Shown here piece by piece: positions 7,841 through 20,835 of a stretch of 64,000 nucleotides of DNA. Numbering within the stretch: position 1 is the stretch's first letter; each line of letters begins with the position of its first letter. Source of the stretch: Streptomyces mangrovisoli (GTDB lineage: Bacteria; Actinomycetota; Actinomycetes; Streptomycetales; Streptomycetaceae); contig NZ_LAVA02000046.1 in the NCBI RefSeq assembly GCF_000974985.2, positions 1 through 64,000 of the forward strand, written 5' to 3'. Below the pieces are notes generated by a model. It made no database searches and was not told where the DNA came from. It worked only from the letters and a program-made list of their open reading frames with translations. A program made the position numbers and the translations under genes.

Positions 7841-7874
7841 TTGCTATGCGCTGGTACCGGCACATAGCTACAGT
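7841..7874 (+). promoter_or_regulatory. Promoter/operator region of the toxin-antitoxin pair
   Basis: TACAGT at 7869-7874 is a -10-like hexamer only 6 bases before the ATG at 7881, which suggests a leaderless transcript. A palindromic GGTACC (7853-7858), and GCTGGTA occurring at 7850-7856 and 7875-7881, could be autoregulator contacts. A TTGCTA at 7841 is too far away to be an ideal -35. Tentative. Confidence 0.25.
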
Positions 7875-7880
7875 GCTGGT

Positions 7881-8144
7881 ATGGGAAAGCAGACGAACAT
7901 CCGCCTGGACGAAGAGGTCAAGGCAGCCGCCGAGGACCGGGCCAAGCGCCGGGGCCTGAGCCTGCAGGGGTACGTGGCCGACCTGATCGAGGCCGACCTC
8001 AACCAGTCCCGCGCAGCCTTCATGGCCGGCGCCGCATCGTTCCTGGCCGCGTACACGGACGCATTCGATGCCGAAGTCGGCGAGGACCGCTACCCCGGAC
8101 TCCCGGGCACCCCGGCGAAGACGGCGCCCAGGGACGCCGCGTGA
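7881..8144 (+). CDS. Ribbon-helix-helix-like antitoxin of a Fic-type toxin-antitoxin pair
   Basis: An 87-residue protein from ATG 7881. MGKQTNIRLDEEVKAAAEDR then AKRRGLSLQGYVADLIEADL is a short strand plus two helices, as in RHH/MetJ-type antitoxins; the C-terminal 35 residues (FMAGAASFLAAYTDAFDAEV) would bind the toxin. Its TGA overlaps the GTG of the next gene (GTGA, 8141-8144), the usual coupling of antitoxin then toxin. It probably binds its own promoter. The pair resembles Streptomyces genes annotated as Fic-family toxin-antitoxin systems. Confidence 0.75.
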   Translation: MGKQTNIRLDEEVKAAAEDRAKRRGLSLQGYVADLIEADLNQSRAAFMAGAASFLAAYTDAFDAEVGEDRYPGLPGTPAKTAPRDAA

Positions 8145-8506
8145 ACCTCCGCATCGACCTCGCGTGGATCCTGGCAGTCGCGCAGCAGATTCCGGGAGAC
8201 CCCCAGGTCGTCGACTACGGCGTCCCCGTAGCCGCCGAAGCACGTCACCGTGCGGAGATCCTCGACCACGAGGTCTACCCCGAGCCCCACCACAAGGCCG
8301 CCGCACTGCTGTGCGAGCTGGCGAGAAACCCGAGCCTCCAGGTGCGGAACCTCCTTTTCGCAGCAACCGTGACCGCCGCCTACCTCTCCGCATGCGGCCT
8401 CCCGGTGAGCCCCGGCCTGGACACCGTCGTGCCCCTGGCCCGCGCGGCCCGCGACGGGCTCCCCGTACGCGATGTCGCCGCCCAGATCAAAACCTGGACG
8501 AGCTGA
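8141..8506 (+). CDS. Fic/Doc-like toxin component with degenerate active-site motif
   Basis: The 121-residue product starts at GTG 8141, coupled to the antitoxin. MNLRIDLAWILAVAQQIPGD at the start, DHEVYPEPHHKAAALLCEL in the middle and LLFAATVTAAYLSACGLPVS near the end match the all-helical Doc-like fold. Doc toxins use an HxFx(D/N)GNKR motif to phosphorylate or AMPylate targets. At the equivalent place this protein reads NPSLQVRNLLFA, without the catalytic histidine or the GNKR phosphate-binding loop. It is therefore either inactive as a transferase or acts in another way. The open frame itself is intact, so I do not call it a pseudogene. Confidence 0.65.
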   Translation: MNLRIDLAWILAVAQQIPGDPQVVDYGVPVAAEARHRAEILDHEVYPEPHHKAAALLCELARNPSLQVRNLLFAATVTAAYLSACGLPVSPGLDTVVPLARAARDGLPVRDVAAQIKTWTS

Positions 8507-9244
8507 CCCAGCCAGCTCTTCCCACGGCCCGCACCCAGTCCGGTTCTGTTCACACGGCCTGATGCAGGTTCGGGTGATGGGTCAGAATGTCACCCGCTCA
8601 CGCATCAGAACCCGAGCAAGTCCAGCGACACCGGGTACAACATCTTCCGCATACCGCAACTCCCCCGACAACGGGCAGGGGTTTCGCGTGGCTCAGCCGT
8701 CGGACATCGAGCGCGCCCCTACGATCACGGGCGAAGTAGCGCACACAGCCACCTGCGGGGCCTTCCGCAGCCCTCCCACTACGCCACCGAGGACTACCGC
8801 GTGCTGTGAACGCTGGGCGGCGTGGGAGTCGGCGTCCTCGTCATGATGCTGGCAGACGTGCTCGCCAAACACACCACCCGGACCTCGCCACGACCGGCCT
8901 GAGTCCGTGAGACAGCCCGCCGCTCCGCACCCCTCGTCCCTTGGGAGCACCGGCCCCGGACGCCGCGGCGACCAGATCGCTGCCTGGTCACTGGAGGCCG
9001 CCCGTGCCCACGGCGGCGCCGACTGCGAGCCACCGCCGAAGACCCTGACCTCGTCATCACCGTCGCAGGCACCACCAATCGGCCCAACCGCCTTCCATGA
9101 TCGGGTGGATATCGGCCGGGACACACCCTCGATTAATCCTGCTCTCACCGAACACCTACTCCTACCTGCTGTAGTACCCGCATGCGGGCCAAGCCCGGAT
9201 CCCGCGCCACCCGGGATCCGGACCGGACGAAGGAGGTGGGCACC
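8507..9244. other. Gene-poor stretch upstream of the membrane protein
   Basis: No intact gene. Apart from the remnant at 8777-8902 I see no recognisable coding. GGAGG at about 9231-9235 is the ribosome site of the gene starting at 9245. Confidence 0.5.
8777..8902 (+). pseudogene. C-terminal remnant of a small membrane protein with an in-frame stop
   Basis: The frame reads HYATEDYRVL, then TGA (8807-8809, one base from TGG), then TLGGVGVGVLVMMLADVLAK and HTTRTSPRPA to a stop at 8900-8902. The hydrophobic glycine/valine stretch looks like a transmembrane helix. Parent family not recognised. Confidence 0.3.
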
Positions 9245-10993
9245 ATGGCCGACGCCCACGGCGCCCGGCTGCGGAGTACGGCGGACCGGCGGGTGCCGCC
9301 CCCGGCATCGGGCCCGGCATCGGGCCCGGCCGACGCCGGGCTGCAGGCGCACCGCGGGATGACTCTGCTGGCGACCATCAGCCTGTTCATCGGGACGCGC
9401 GCCGCCTGGACCGACGCGATCAGGACCAAACCGGCCGTCGCCGCTGTCATCTCCCTCGGCTACGCCTCCATCCTCGCCTGCGGTGTCCTCGCCCTCCTGG
9501 TACGCCGCCAACGCTCGCTGATCCGGGTGGACGCCGCCGTGCTGATCACCGCGATCACCCTCGTGACCTGCGGATACCTGCTCGACCACGCGGGCACGGA
9601 CGAGGGTGTCCTGACCGCCCAGGCGGCGAACGAGATCCTCCACGGCCACGTCGTCTACGGCCGGGCCTGGCCCTGGCTCTTCGGGACCCACTCCGTCGGC
9701 ATCACCAAGACCATGTCCGGCGGCGCCGACTACACCTACGCCTATCCTCCGCTCACCGCACTGATCGCCGCCCCCGTCCACGCCGTCGTCCACTCCACGG
9801 CCGCCGCCACTCTGGTCACCACCGGGGCGCTGCTCGCCTCCACGGTGCTGCTGTGGGTGCTGCTGCCACCGCTGTGGCGCTCCGCCGCCACGGCCGTCTG
9901 CCTCGGCTTCGGCTTCCTGCCCCACTACGCCTACGACGGCTATCCGGCGATCACGGCGCTCGCGCTGCTCATCCCGGTGGTGGTCCGATGGCCGCAGACC
10001 GGCGCGGACGGTCGTCTCGGCACCCCCGGAGTCCTGCGGGCGGTCTGCCTGGGCGCCGCGTGCGCCGCCCAGCAACTCGCCTGGTTCCTCACCCCCTTCC
10101 TCCTCATCGGCCTGTACGCCGTCCGGCGCGGCGAACTCGGCCACCGGCGGGCCCTCGCGGTGGTCCTGCGCTACGCGGGCACGGCCGTGCTCACCTGGTC
10201 CGCGATCAACGCCTACTTCGCCGCCCAGGACTTCTCCGCCTGGCTGACCGGCACGTTGCTGCCGCTCAGCCAGAAGGCGATCCTGCACGGCCAGGGCGCG
10301 ATGGGCATCTCCTACTACATGACCTCGGGCAGCAGCCGCCTCGACTTCTACTCCTACGCCAGCGTGCTGCTCCTGCTCGGACTGCTCGTCGCCACCTGGC
10401 TGTTTCCCCGCAGACTCGGCCCCGCCGTCACCGTCCTGCCATGGACCGCGTTCTACCTGGCCACCCGCTCCCAGGACGGCTACTTCCTGATGATGACCCC
10501 GCTGTGGCTGGCCGCCGCGGCCACCGCCCCGGGCGCCGCGTTCGCCCGCGCCTGGCAGCCGCGGCTGCCACGGGCCGCGACCGGCCGCCGCGCCAAGGTC
10601 GCCCTGACCACGGCGCTGCTCGCACCAGCCCTGGTGTGTGTCGTGGTCGCCGCCGCCAGCCCGCCGCCGCTCCACATGAGCCTCACGGCCCGCTTCGCCA
10701 CCCACCGCGCGCACCTCGGCATCACCGCCCTGCACGTCCGTGCCCGGAACACCACGGGCAGACGGCTCACCCCGCACTTCGCGAGCCGCACCGGCCAGGG
10801 CGCCTCCAACTGGTGGACCATCGCCGCCGGGCCCGCCGCGCTGGCCCCGCACTCCTCCGCCGAATACGTCGTGACTCCCCCGGGCGGCTTCCGCAGGGTG
10901 AAGCCGCGGACCTATCTCATCGCGGTCACCGGCACCCCCATGACGATCACGACGGTCCGCGTCCCCTCGACGGCGGCCTCGGCCGCCCGGTGA
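9245..10993 (+). CDS. Polytopic membrane protein, possibly a GT87-like glycosyltransferase
   Basis: The protein has 582 residues from ATG 9245, with GGAGG 10 bases upstream. A 40-residue proline-rich cytoplasmic lead is followed by about ten hydrophobic helices (MTLLATISLFIGTR, ILACGVLALLV, AAVLITAITLVTCGYLL, TALIAAPVHAVVH, VLLLLGLLVATWLF, PLWLAAAATAPGA). A final helix (ALVCVVVAAASPPP) and a roughly 100-residue outside tail, rich in beta-type residues (SLTARFATHRAHLGITALHV to the end), follow. TDEGVLTAQAANEILHGHVVYGR with an acidic pair early in the first loop, and YTYAYPPLTALIAAP, resemble polyprenyl-phosphate-sugar transferases of the GT-C class, but the family call is an inference from layout. 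Its neighbours give no pathway; the nearest downstream gene converges on it. Confidence 0.6.
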   Translation: MADAHGARLRSTADRRVPPPASGPASGPADAGLQAHRGMTLLATISLFIGTRAAWTDAIRTKPAVAAVISLGYASILACGVLALLVRRQRSLIRVDAAVLITAITLVTCGYLLDHAGTDEGVLTAQAANEILHGHVVYGRAWPWLFGTHSVGITKTMSGGADYTYAYPPLTALIAAPVHAVVHSTAAATLVTTGALLASTVLLWVLLPPLWRSAATAVCLGFGFLPHYAYDGYPAITALALLIPVVVRWPQTGADGRLGTPGVLRAVCLGAACAAQQLAWFLTPFLLIGLYAVRRGELGHRRALAVVLRYAGTAVLTWSAINAYFAAQDFSAWLTGTLLPLSQKAILHGQGAMGISYYMTSGSSRLDFYSYASVLLLLGLLVATWLFPRRLGPAVTVLPWTAFYLATRSQDGYFLMMTPLWLAAAATAPGAAFARAWQPRLPRAATGRRAKVALTTALLAPALVCVVVAAASPPPLHMSLTARFATHRAHLGITALHVRARNTTGRRLTPHFASRTGQGASNWWTIAAGPAALAPHSSAEYVVTPPGGFRRVKPRTYLIAVTGTPMTITTVRVPSTAASAAR

Positions 10994-11118
10994 GCGGAGA
11001 CCTGTGCCCCGCGACACTCGGTACGGCAACGGTTCTTGTAGTACAGCAAGGGAGCTTCCTCCAGCGGCCTCGACGTCCTCGTCGCCCCACCGTTCCCACG
11101 ACCTGCTTCAGCGCGAGT

Positions 11119-11352
11119 TCAGGTGGAGGAGGTGAGGACCGAGTCGTCTTCCGGACGGGCCCCGGGCAGCTGAAAGCGGGCGGCGATCGGGGCGGCGTCG
11201 ATATCGCGGGTGCCCGTGGCCACGCACAGGGTGTAGGCGACGTCGTCCATGCGCTGGCGCACCTCGCTGCACCCGTTCTCGGCATGCAGGACCCGCAGCG
11301 TTTCGTACTGTTCGATCAGGCTCGTCAGAACTGCCGGATGTGCCATGAGCAT
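11119..11352 (-). CDS. DUF5133 small protein
   Basis: A 77-residue protein from ATG 11352 (MLMAHPAVLTSLIEQYETLR), with AGGGAGG five bases upstream deciding the start. The helical core VRQRMDDVAYTLCVATGTRD and the tail FQLPGARPEDDSV are typical of DUF5133 proteins, which are common in Streptomyces and often lie near stress or sigma-factor genes; their function is unknown. It is convergent with the membrane protein ending at 10993. Confidence 0.75.
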   Translation of the reverse strand: MLMAHPAVLTSLIEQYETLRVLHAENGCSEVRQRMDDVAYTLCVATGTRDIDAAPIAARFQLPGARPEDDSVLTSST

Positions 11353-11965
11353 GAGGGCCTCCCTGATTCCCCGCCGAATGGCGGGTGGCGGTGCAGCCGC
11401 CGGGTACCTCGTTCTGCCGTGCGCCATGCCCGCGCAGCACAACCGGATTCACGAACGACCCTCCCGCGTCCCCCACACCCAGGGCCCCACCGACGGGCGG
11501 TACCGAACAGGGCGGCCGGGCATCCCCGGCCGCCGCGGGAGTCACTCGCCCCGACACCCGGGGCCGACAGGGGCGGGGATGCCGCTCCCTCGAGCGATAT
11601 GGAACGTCGTTCATCGACGAACTCGGCCTCTGCCGCATCCTGGGACCCGGCGGCGGTCGCTTCGGCGCGGAGACGTCCGTCCGGGAGTGGCTCGGGCATT
11701 GCCCGGCTCGGGAGATCCGGCTCATCGGTAGGCGCGTGATTGTTTCGCCTCGGGGGCCGACGGGGACCCGCACGGCACGCCGTCGGCACGCCGAAGCAAC
11801 GCCTGGCAAGGCCGGCGGGAAAGCGACCGTTCCACCTGGCCCAGGCGGAACGGCTCTCCTGGGGCGTGCCGGAGCCAAGCCTCGTCGCGGCCTTGCAGGA
11901 GTCCAGCCTTTTGCGCCCTCTTCATCGGGCATCACCGCCACGGAGCGACATCAAGGGAAGTCACC
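11353..11965. other. Intergenic stretch, no gene supported
   Basis: Open frames exist on both strands, but none has a family signature, a ribosome site or consistent coding character. The last 25 bases contain AAGGGAAG, the ribosome site for the dehydrogenase at 11966. Confidence 0.5.
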
Positions 11966-13141
11966 ATGAAGGCAGCGGTATACGAAGGACCGCGAACGGT
12001 CACCGTGAAGGACGTACCGGACGCGAAGATCGAACATCCCTGCGACATCATCGTCAAGATCACCACCACCAACATCTGCGGTTCGGACCTGCACATGTAC
12101 GAGGGCCGCACCTCGTTCGAGTCCGGCCGCACCCTGGGACACGAGAACCTGGGCCGGGTGGTGGAGATCGGCCCGGCCGTCCGCAAGGTCCAGGTCGGCG
12201 AGTACGTGGTCCTGCCCTTCAACATCGCCTGCGGCTTCTGCAAGCAGTGCGAGCAGGGGCTGACGAACTACTGCCTGACCATGCAGCCGGAACCGGCCCT
12301 CGCGGGAGCCGCCTATGGATTCGCCGAAATGGGCCCCTACCAGGGCGGCCAGGCGGAGTTGTTGCGTGTGCCCTACGGCGACTTCAACGCGCTGCGTCTG
12401 GGCGAGGACGCCGCCGAGCGGCAGACCGACTACGTGATGCTCGCCGACATCTTCCCCACCGGCTATCACGCCACCGAGATGGCCCACGTCAAGCCGGGCG
12501 ACCAGACCATCGTCTTCGGGGCCGGTCCGGTCGGGCTGATGGCGGCCTACTCCGCCCTCCTCAAGGGCGCCGGCCGCGTCTGGACGGCCGACCACCAGCC
12601 CGACCGGCTGCGCATGGCAGAGGAGATCGGGGCCATCCCGATCAACACCGCCGAACAGGACCCCGCCGAGGTCGTCAAGGAGGCCACCCTCGGACTCGGC
12701 GCCGACAACGGCTGCGAATGCGTCGGCTACCAAGCACACGACCCCCAGGGACAGGAAGACGCCGGCCTCACCCTCAACGGACTGATCGACTCGGTCAGGT
12801 TCACCGGCGACATCGGCGTGGTGGGCGTGTTCCTGCCCCAGGACCCCGGCGGCACGCAGGCACAGAGTGAGCTGGAAGCGCAGGGCAAGATCCCGATCGA
12901 CTTCGGCATGATGTGGTTCAAGGGCCAGCGCATGGGCACAGGACAGGCCCCGGTGAAGAAATACAACCGGGCGCTGCGAGACCTGATCGCCGGAGGGAAG
13001 GCGAAGCCGAGCTTCGTCGTCTCCCACGAACTCAGCCTGGACGAGGCCCCCACCGCCTACGAGCATTTCGACGCCCGTGACGAAGGCTGGACCAAGGTCG
13101 TCCTGCACCCCGACGGGCACGGCAACGGCCACAAGCGGTAG
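11966..13141 (+). CDS. Zinc-dependent, glutathione-independent formaldehyde dehydrogenase-like enzyme
   Basis: The enzyme has 391 residues from ATG 11966. MKAAVYEGPRTVTVKDVPDA at the start and NICGSDLHMYEG (catalytic zinc cysteine and adjacent histidine) with GHENLGRVVEIG define the medium-chain zinc alcohol dehydrogenase fold. CGFCKQCEQGLTNYC holds structural-zinc cysteines. VFGAGPVGLMAAYSALLKGA is the NAD-binding loop, and the long insertion with CECVGYQAHDPQGQED is typical of FdhA-type glutathione-independent formaldehyde dehydrogenases or dismutases. The likely reaction is NAD-linked oxidation of formaldehyde or another small aldehyde. It stands alone on its strand, so no pathway is implied, and a broader alcohol substrate is possible. 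Confidence 0.8.
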   Translation: MKAAVYEGPRTVTVKDVPDAKIEHPCDIIVKITTTNICGSDLHMYEGRTSFESGRTLGHENLGRVVEIGPAVRKVQVGEYVVLPFNIACGFCKQCEQGLTNYCLTMQPEPALAGAAYGFAEMGPYQGGQAELLRVPYGDFNALRLGEDAAERQTDYVMLADIFPTGYHATEMAHVKPGDQTIVFGAGPVGLMAAYSALLKGAGRVWTADHQPDRLRMAEEIGAIPINTAEQDPAEVVKEATLGLGADNGCECVGYQAHDPQGQEDAGLTLNGLIDSVRFTGDIGVVGVFLPQDPGGTQAQSELEAQGKIPIDFGMMWFKGQRMGTGQAPVKKYNRALRDLIAGGKAKPSFVVSHELSLDEAPTAYEHFDARDEGWTKVVLHPDGHGNGHKR

Positions 13142-13445
<304 letters not shown>

Positions 13446-13667
13446 CTACGACCTGGCCGGGTTGCTGCCCGGTTCCTTCACGATGCGGTCGCCGGCCGCC
13501 AGCGACTTCCACAGCCCGCGGTCGACGCGCACCTTGACACGCCGCCCGTCGGCGAGCCGCACCTTGGCGAAGTGGTAAATGTTCGCGCCGTCGAGCATGC
13601 CTCGCGACTTGCCCTCGACGATGCCCTCCCAGGCGTCGTCCGGTCCTGGTTTGCGAGATGTGAACAT
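13446..13667 (-). CDS. Small conserved hypothetical protein (MFTSRKPxPDDAWEG type)
   Basis: A 73-residue protein from ATG 13667. MFTSRKPGPDDAWEGIVEGK, then MLDGANIYHFAKVRLADGRR and GLWKSLAAGDRIVKEPGSNP, matches a small beta-barrel-like family common in actinobacteria and without known function. Several in-frame residues (VKVRVDRGLW) suggest an RNA- or protein-binding OB-like fold, but this is conjecture. A longer frame extends upstream to 13859; the family start fixes 13667. Confidence 0.7.
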   Translation of the reverse strand: MFTSRKPGPDDAWEGIVEGKSRGMLDGANIYHFAKVRLADGRRVKVRVDRGLWKSLAAGDRIVKEPGSNPARS

Positions 13668-14325
13668 GCCGCAATCGTACGAAGGAAGACAGCCGCGCCG
13701 CAGTGTCACCAGGCACCCGTTCCGCCGTACACCTGTCGCCCGCGGGGCCGTACAAATGTCCCCGACGGGACCACGGCCTCGTCGCGCGTGGCGACAGAGC
13801 GGGCGGATTGGTCCGCCGGACGGACGCGACACATTTCGACCAACTCGAAGGAATGACATGCGCCTCGGCCACTCCCCCCACCATCACAAGGCGGTACGAC
13901 GCTCGAAACGCCCGGGGTCGTGGCCGGACGGCCGCTGACCTGGCTGCGGCTCAAGGCATCACCACGGCCGCGATCGTCGTCTTCGCCGGCCCCGGACCGG
14001 TGTGGCGGCTGGTCCCTGCTCTGTTCGTCGTCCAGACCGTGCCGCTGTCGCTCCGACGGCTCCTCCCAGGGTGGCGGAGGTCCGCGGCCGGACGGAGAGC
14101 GGATCTCGGTCGCGCTGCGGCCGCGCGCCACCCTCCGGACGGATCAACGCGCCGTCGCCTCGCCTGCGGGCGGCGCCCCGTTCCGGGGACGGCCGACTGC
14201 GGGCGAGGCCGGCGGAAGGCTCGTCGAGGGCGGGCCCAAGGTGGGGGCGAAGGCGACGGCACCGGTCGTTCCCCGGCCTGGGTGGCATCTGCGGGAGCCG
14301 CGCTGCCGACGCGGTCCCGACGCCT
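13668..14325. other. Intergenic stretch, no gene supported
   Basis: A hydrophobic segment on the plus strand (TTAAIVVFAGPGPVWRLVPA, about 13957-14017) could be a relic of a membrane protein, but the surrounding frame is not coding-like. Nothing else recognisable. Confidence 0.4.
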
Positions 14326-16140
14326 TCATTCGGCGTACAACTGCGCCAGGGCGTCGGCGTACTTGTCCCGGATCACCCGCCGCCGCAGCTTCAGCGACGG
14401 GGTCAGCTCGCCCGTCGTCGGGCCCCACTCCTCGCTCAGCAGGCGGTACTTCTTGACCTGTTCGGTCCGGTTGAGCCTGGTGTTCGCGGCGGCCACCGCC
14501 CGCTCCACCTCGGCGAGCACCTCCGGGTGCGCGGCGAGCGCCGCAAGGTCGCCCTCGATGCCGTGCGCCGCGGCCCAGGCGGGGGCCGCCTCGGCGTCCA
14601 GTACCAACAGGGCCACCAGATAGGACCGGTTGTCGCCGTGGACCAGGGCCTGCCCGATCAGCGGGTGTTCTTTGAGGGTGTTCTCCACCAGCGCCGGGGA
14701 GACGTTCTTGCCGGTCGAGGTGATGATCATCTCCTTCTTGCGGTCGGTCACCCAGACGTAGCCGTCCTCGTCGATCCGGCCGATGTCTCCCGTGTGCAGC
14801 CAGCCGTCGTCGTCCACCGCCGGGTCGACCGAACCGTCCGGACGCAGGTATCCGGCGCACACCGACGCGCCCCGCACCTCCAACTCGCCGTCCGCGGCGG
14901 TGCGTACGCTCACGCTGGAGACGGCCCGTCCCACCGAGCCGAGCCGGAATCCGGACTTGGGGCTGTTCCCGGTGGCGACCCCCGTGGTCTCGGTGAGCCC
15001 CCAGGCGTCCATGACGACGATGCCGAGACCGGCCCAGAACCGCACCACGTCCAGCGGCATCGGCGCGGAGGCGCTGGCCGCCCAGGTGACCCGGTCCAGC
15101 CCGCCCTTCGCCAGTACCGGCAGCAGGATCTGTTCCCGGCAGCGGGCGTAGAACGCTTCCAGCTCGGCGGGCGGCCGCTCCCCGCGCTCACGGAACGCCA
15201 CGTGTTCACGGGCCACCGCCGCGGCCTCGTCCACCGCCTTGCGCTGTTCTTCCGGCAGGGCGGCCAGCGCGGTACGGATCGCGACCGCGAGCTTCTCCCA
15301 GATGCGCGGCACGCCGAAGAACTGCCGCGGGCGCACCTCACGCACCAAGGGAGCGACGGCGGCCTGATCGGCGCACAGGTGGACGTGCGACGCCCGATGG
15401 CAGGGCAGGTAGATGCCCAGCATCCGCTCCGCGATGTGGGCGAAGGGCAGGTAGCAGATGTGCTCCACATGCGCGGGCAGCTCCGCCACGTCGTCCAACG
15501 CCCGCGCGTTTGCCAGAACTTGCGCGTGGGTCAGGACGACGCCCTTGGGTTCCCCCGTGGTGCCGGAGGTGTACACGACGGTCAGCGCGTCGTCGGGGCG
15601 GGCCGCGTCGAGCGCCTTGTCCAGGTGGTCCGGCACCGGTTCCGCGAGCAGCGCGGCACAGGGCAGATGGCCGCCCTCCTCGCCGGGTTCCGCCACCACG
15701 AGCCTGGTGAGCGGGGTCCGGTCGTCGTCCAGCAGGGGCGCCCACACGTCCACCTGGGCCGCGCCCTCCACGACCGCCACCGCCGCCCGGCAGTTGCGCG
15801 CGATGTGTGTGATCTGCCCCGGCGCGGCGGTGCCGTAGACGCTGACCGGCACGGCGCCGAGGCGGACCAGCGCGAGATCGGAGAGCCAGTGTTCGGGCCG
15901 GTTGCCCATCATCAGCAGGACGTGATCGCCGCGGGTGACGCCCAGTGCGGCGTAGCCGGCCGCCAGACGCCCGGTGTGTTCGCGCACCTGCGCCCAGGTG
16001 AGCGTGCGGTTCTGCGCACCGCCTCGTTCCTTCCAGGAGAGGGCGGGCAGGTCGCGGTGGAGGCGGGCGTTGCGCTCCAGCAGCTGCGGGAGTGTGGACA
16101 CGGCCGGTTCTTCCCGGTCGGCGCGCGGTGCTGATGTCAT
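14326..16140 (-). CDS. Long-chain fatty acyl-CoA / carboxylate-CoA ligase (FadD15 type)
   Basis: The enzyme has 604 residues from ATG 16140, with GGAGGCC 5 bases upstream. It is an ANL-superfamily adenylating enzyme: VVYTSGTTGEPKGVVL is the AMP-binding P-loop, FFGVPRIWEKL and DAWGLTETTGVATG the core motifs, GWLHTGDIGRIDEDGYVWVT and DRKKEMIITSTGKNVSP the hinge and A8 region. It forms an acyl-AMP and then an acyl-CoA. It is the last gene of the operon that starts with the aldehyde dehydrogenase at 25252, so its likely substrate is the carboxylic acid made from isoprenoid aldehydes. A paralogue of similar length is at 35823-37643. A 235-base gap separates it from the preceding gene, so it may have its own promoter. 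Confidence 0.85.
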   Translation of the reverse strand: MTSAPRADREEPAVSTLPQLLERNARLHRDLPALSWKERGGAQNRTLTWAQVREHTGRLAAGYAALGVTRGDHVLLMMGNRPEHWLSDLALVRLGAVPVSVYGTAAPGQITHIARNCRAAVAVVEGAAQVDVWAPLLDDDRTPLTRLVVAEPGEEGGHLPCAALLAEPVPDHLDKALDAARPDDALTVVYTSGTTGEPKGVVLTHAQVLANARALDDVAELPAHVEHICYLPFAHIAERMLGIYLPCHRASHVHLCADQAAVAPLVREVRPRQFFGVPRIWEKLAVAIRTALAALPEEQRKAVDEAAAVAREHVAFRERGERPPAELEAFYARCREQILLPVLAKGGLDRVTWAASASAPMPLDVVRFWAGLGIVVMDAWGLTETTGVATGNSPKSGFRLGSVGRAVSSVSVRTAADGELEVRGASVCAGYLRPDGSVDPAVDDDGWLHTGDIGRIDEDGYVWVTDRKKEMIITSTGKNVSPALVENTLKEHPLIGQALVHGDNRSYLVALLVLDAEAAPAWAAAHGIEGDLAALAAHPEVLAEVERAVAAANTRLNRTEQVKKYRLLSEEWGPTTGELTPSLKLRRRVIRDKYADALAQLYAE

Positions 16141-16375
16141 GACGGCCTCCTGGCGGACTGAAGCGGTGCGGGTGCGATCGAGCGGGTGCGGCACAGCGGG
16201 ATGCGGTGGGACGGGGTGCGGAGGAAGGGCGTGCGGAGCGAGGAGTTGCGAGGCGACGGGACTGCGGCGCAGCGGAGCGGCGTGGCGCCGGACGACGGGG
16301 CGGACCCGCCCGGGGTGCTCTCCGGGCGGGTCGGCGGCGGCCGACGCCGGGATCGCTCCCGCGCCGGCCCCCTTC

Positions 16376-19541
<3,166 letters not shown>

Positions 19542-19581
19542 CTCTCGAAGGCTCTCTTTCGGTACGCGGTGGGTGCGGCGG

Positions 19582-20790
<1,209 letters not shown>

Positions 20791-20835
20791 GACGCCCCCT
20801 TTCCTGGGATCGGGACGAGGTGGTGGGGCGGGGGT

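Larger units (their letters stand above)
7277..7880. other. Gene-poor stretch with remnants
   Basis: No intact gene is supported. The stretch holds the P-loop remnant listed at 7578-7703 and the region upstream of the toxin/antitoxin pair. On the minus strand a short open segment (MIDPEERVNRVFNLDLRHWS region, 7690-7760) was seen but not recognised. Confidence 0.5.

Noticed and set aside
11353-11965. Coding frames between DUF5133 and the formaldehyde dehydrogenase
   Set aside because: Several overlapping frames on both strands, none with motif, ribosome site or consistent coding bias.
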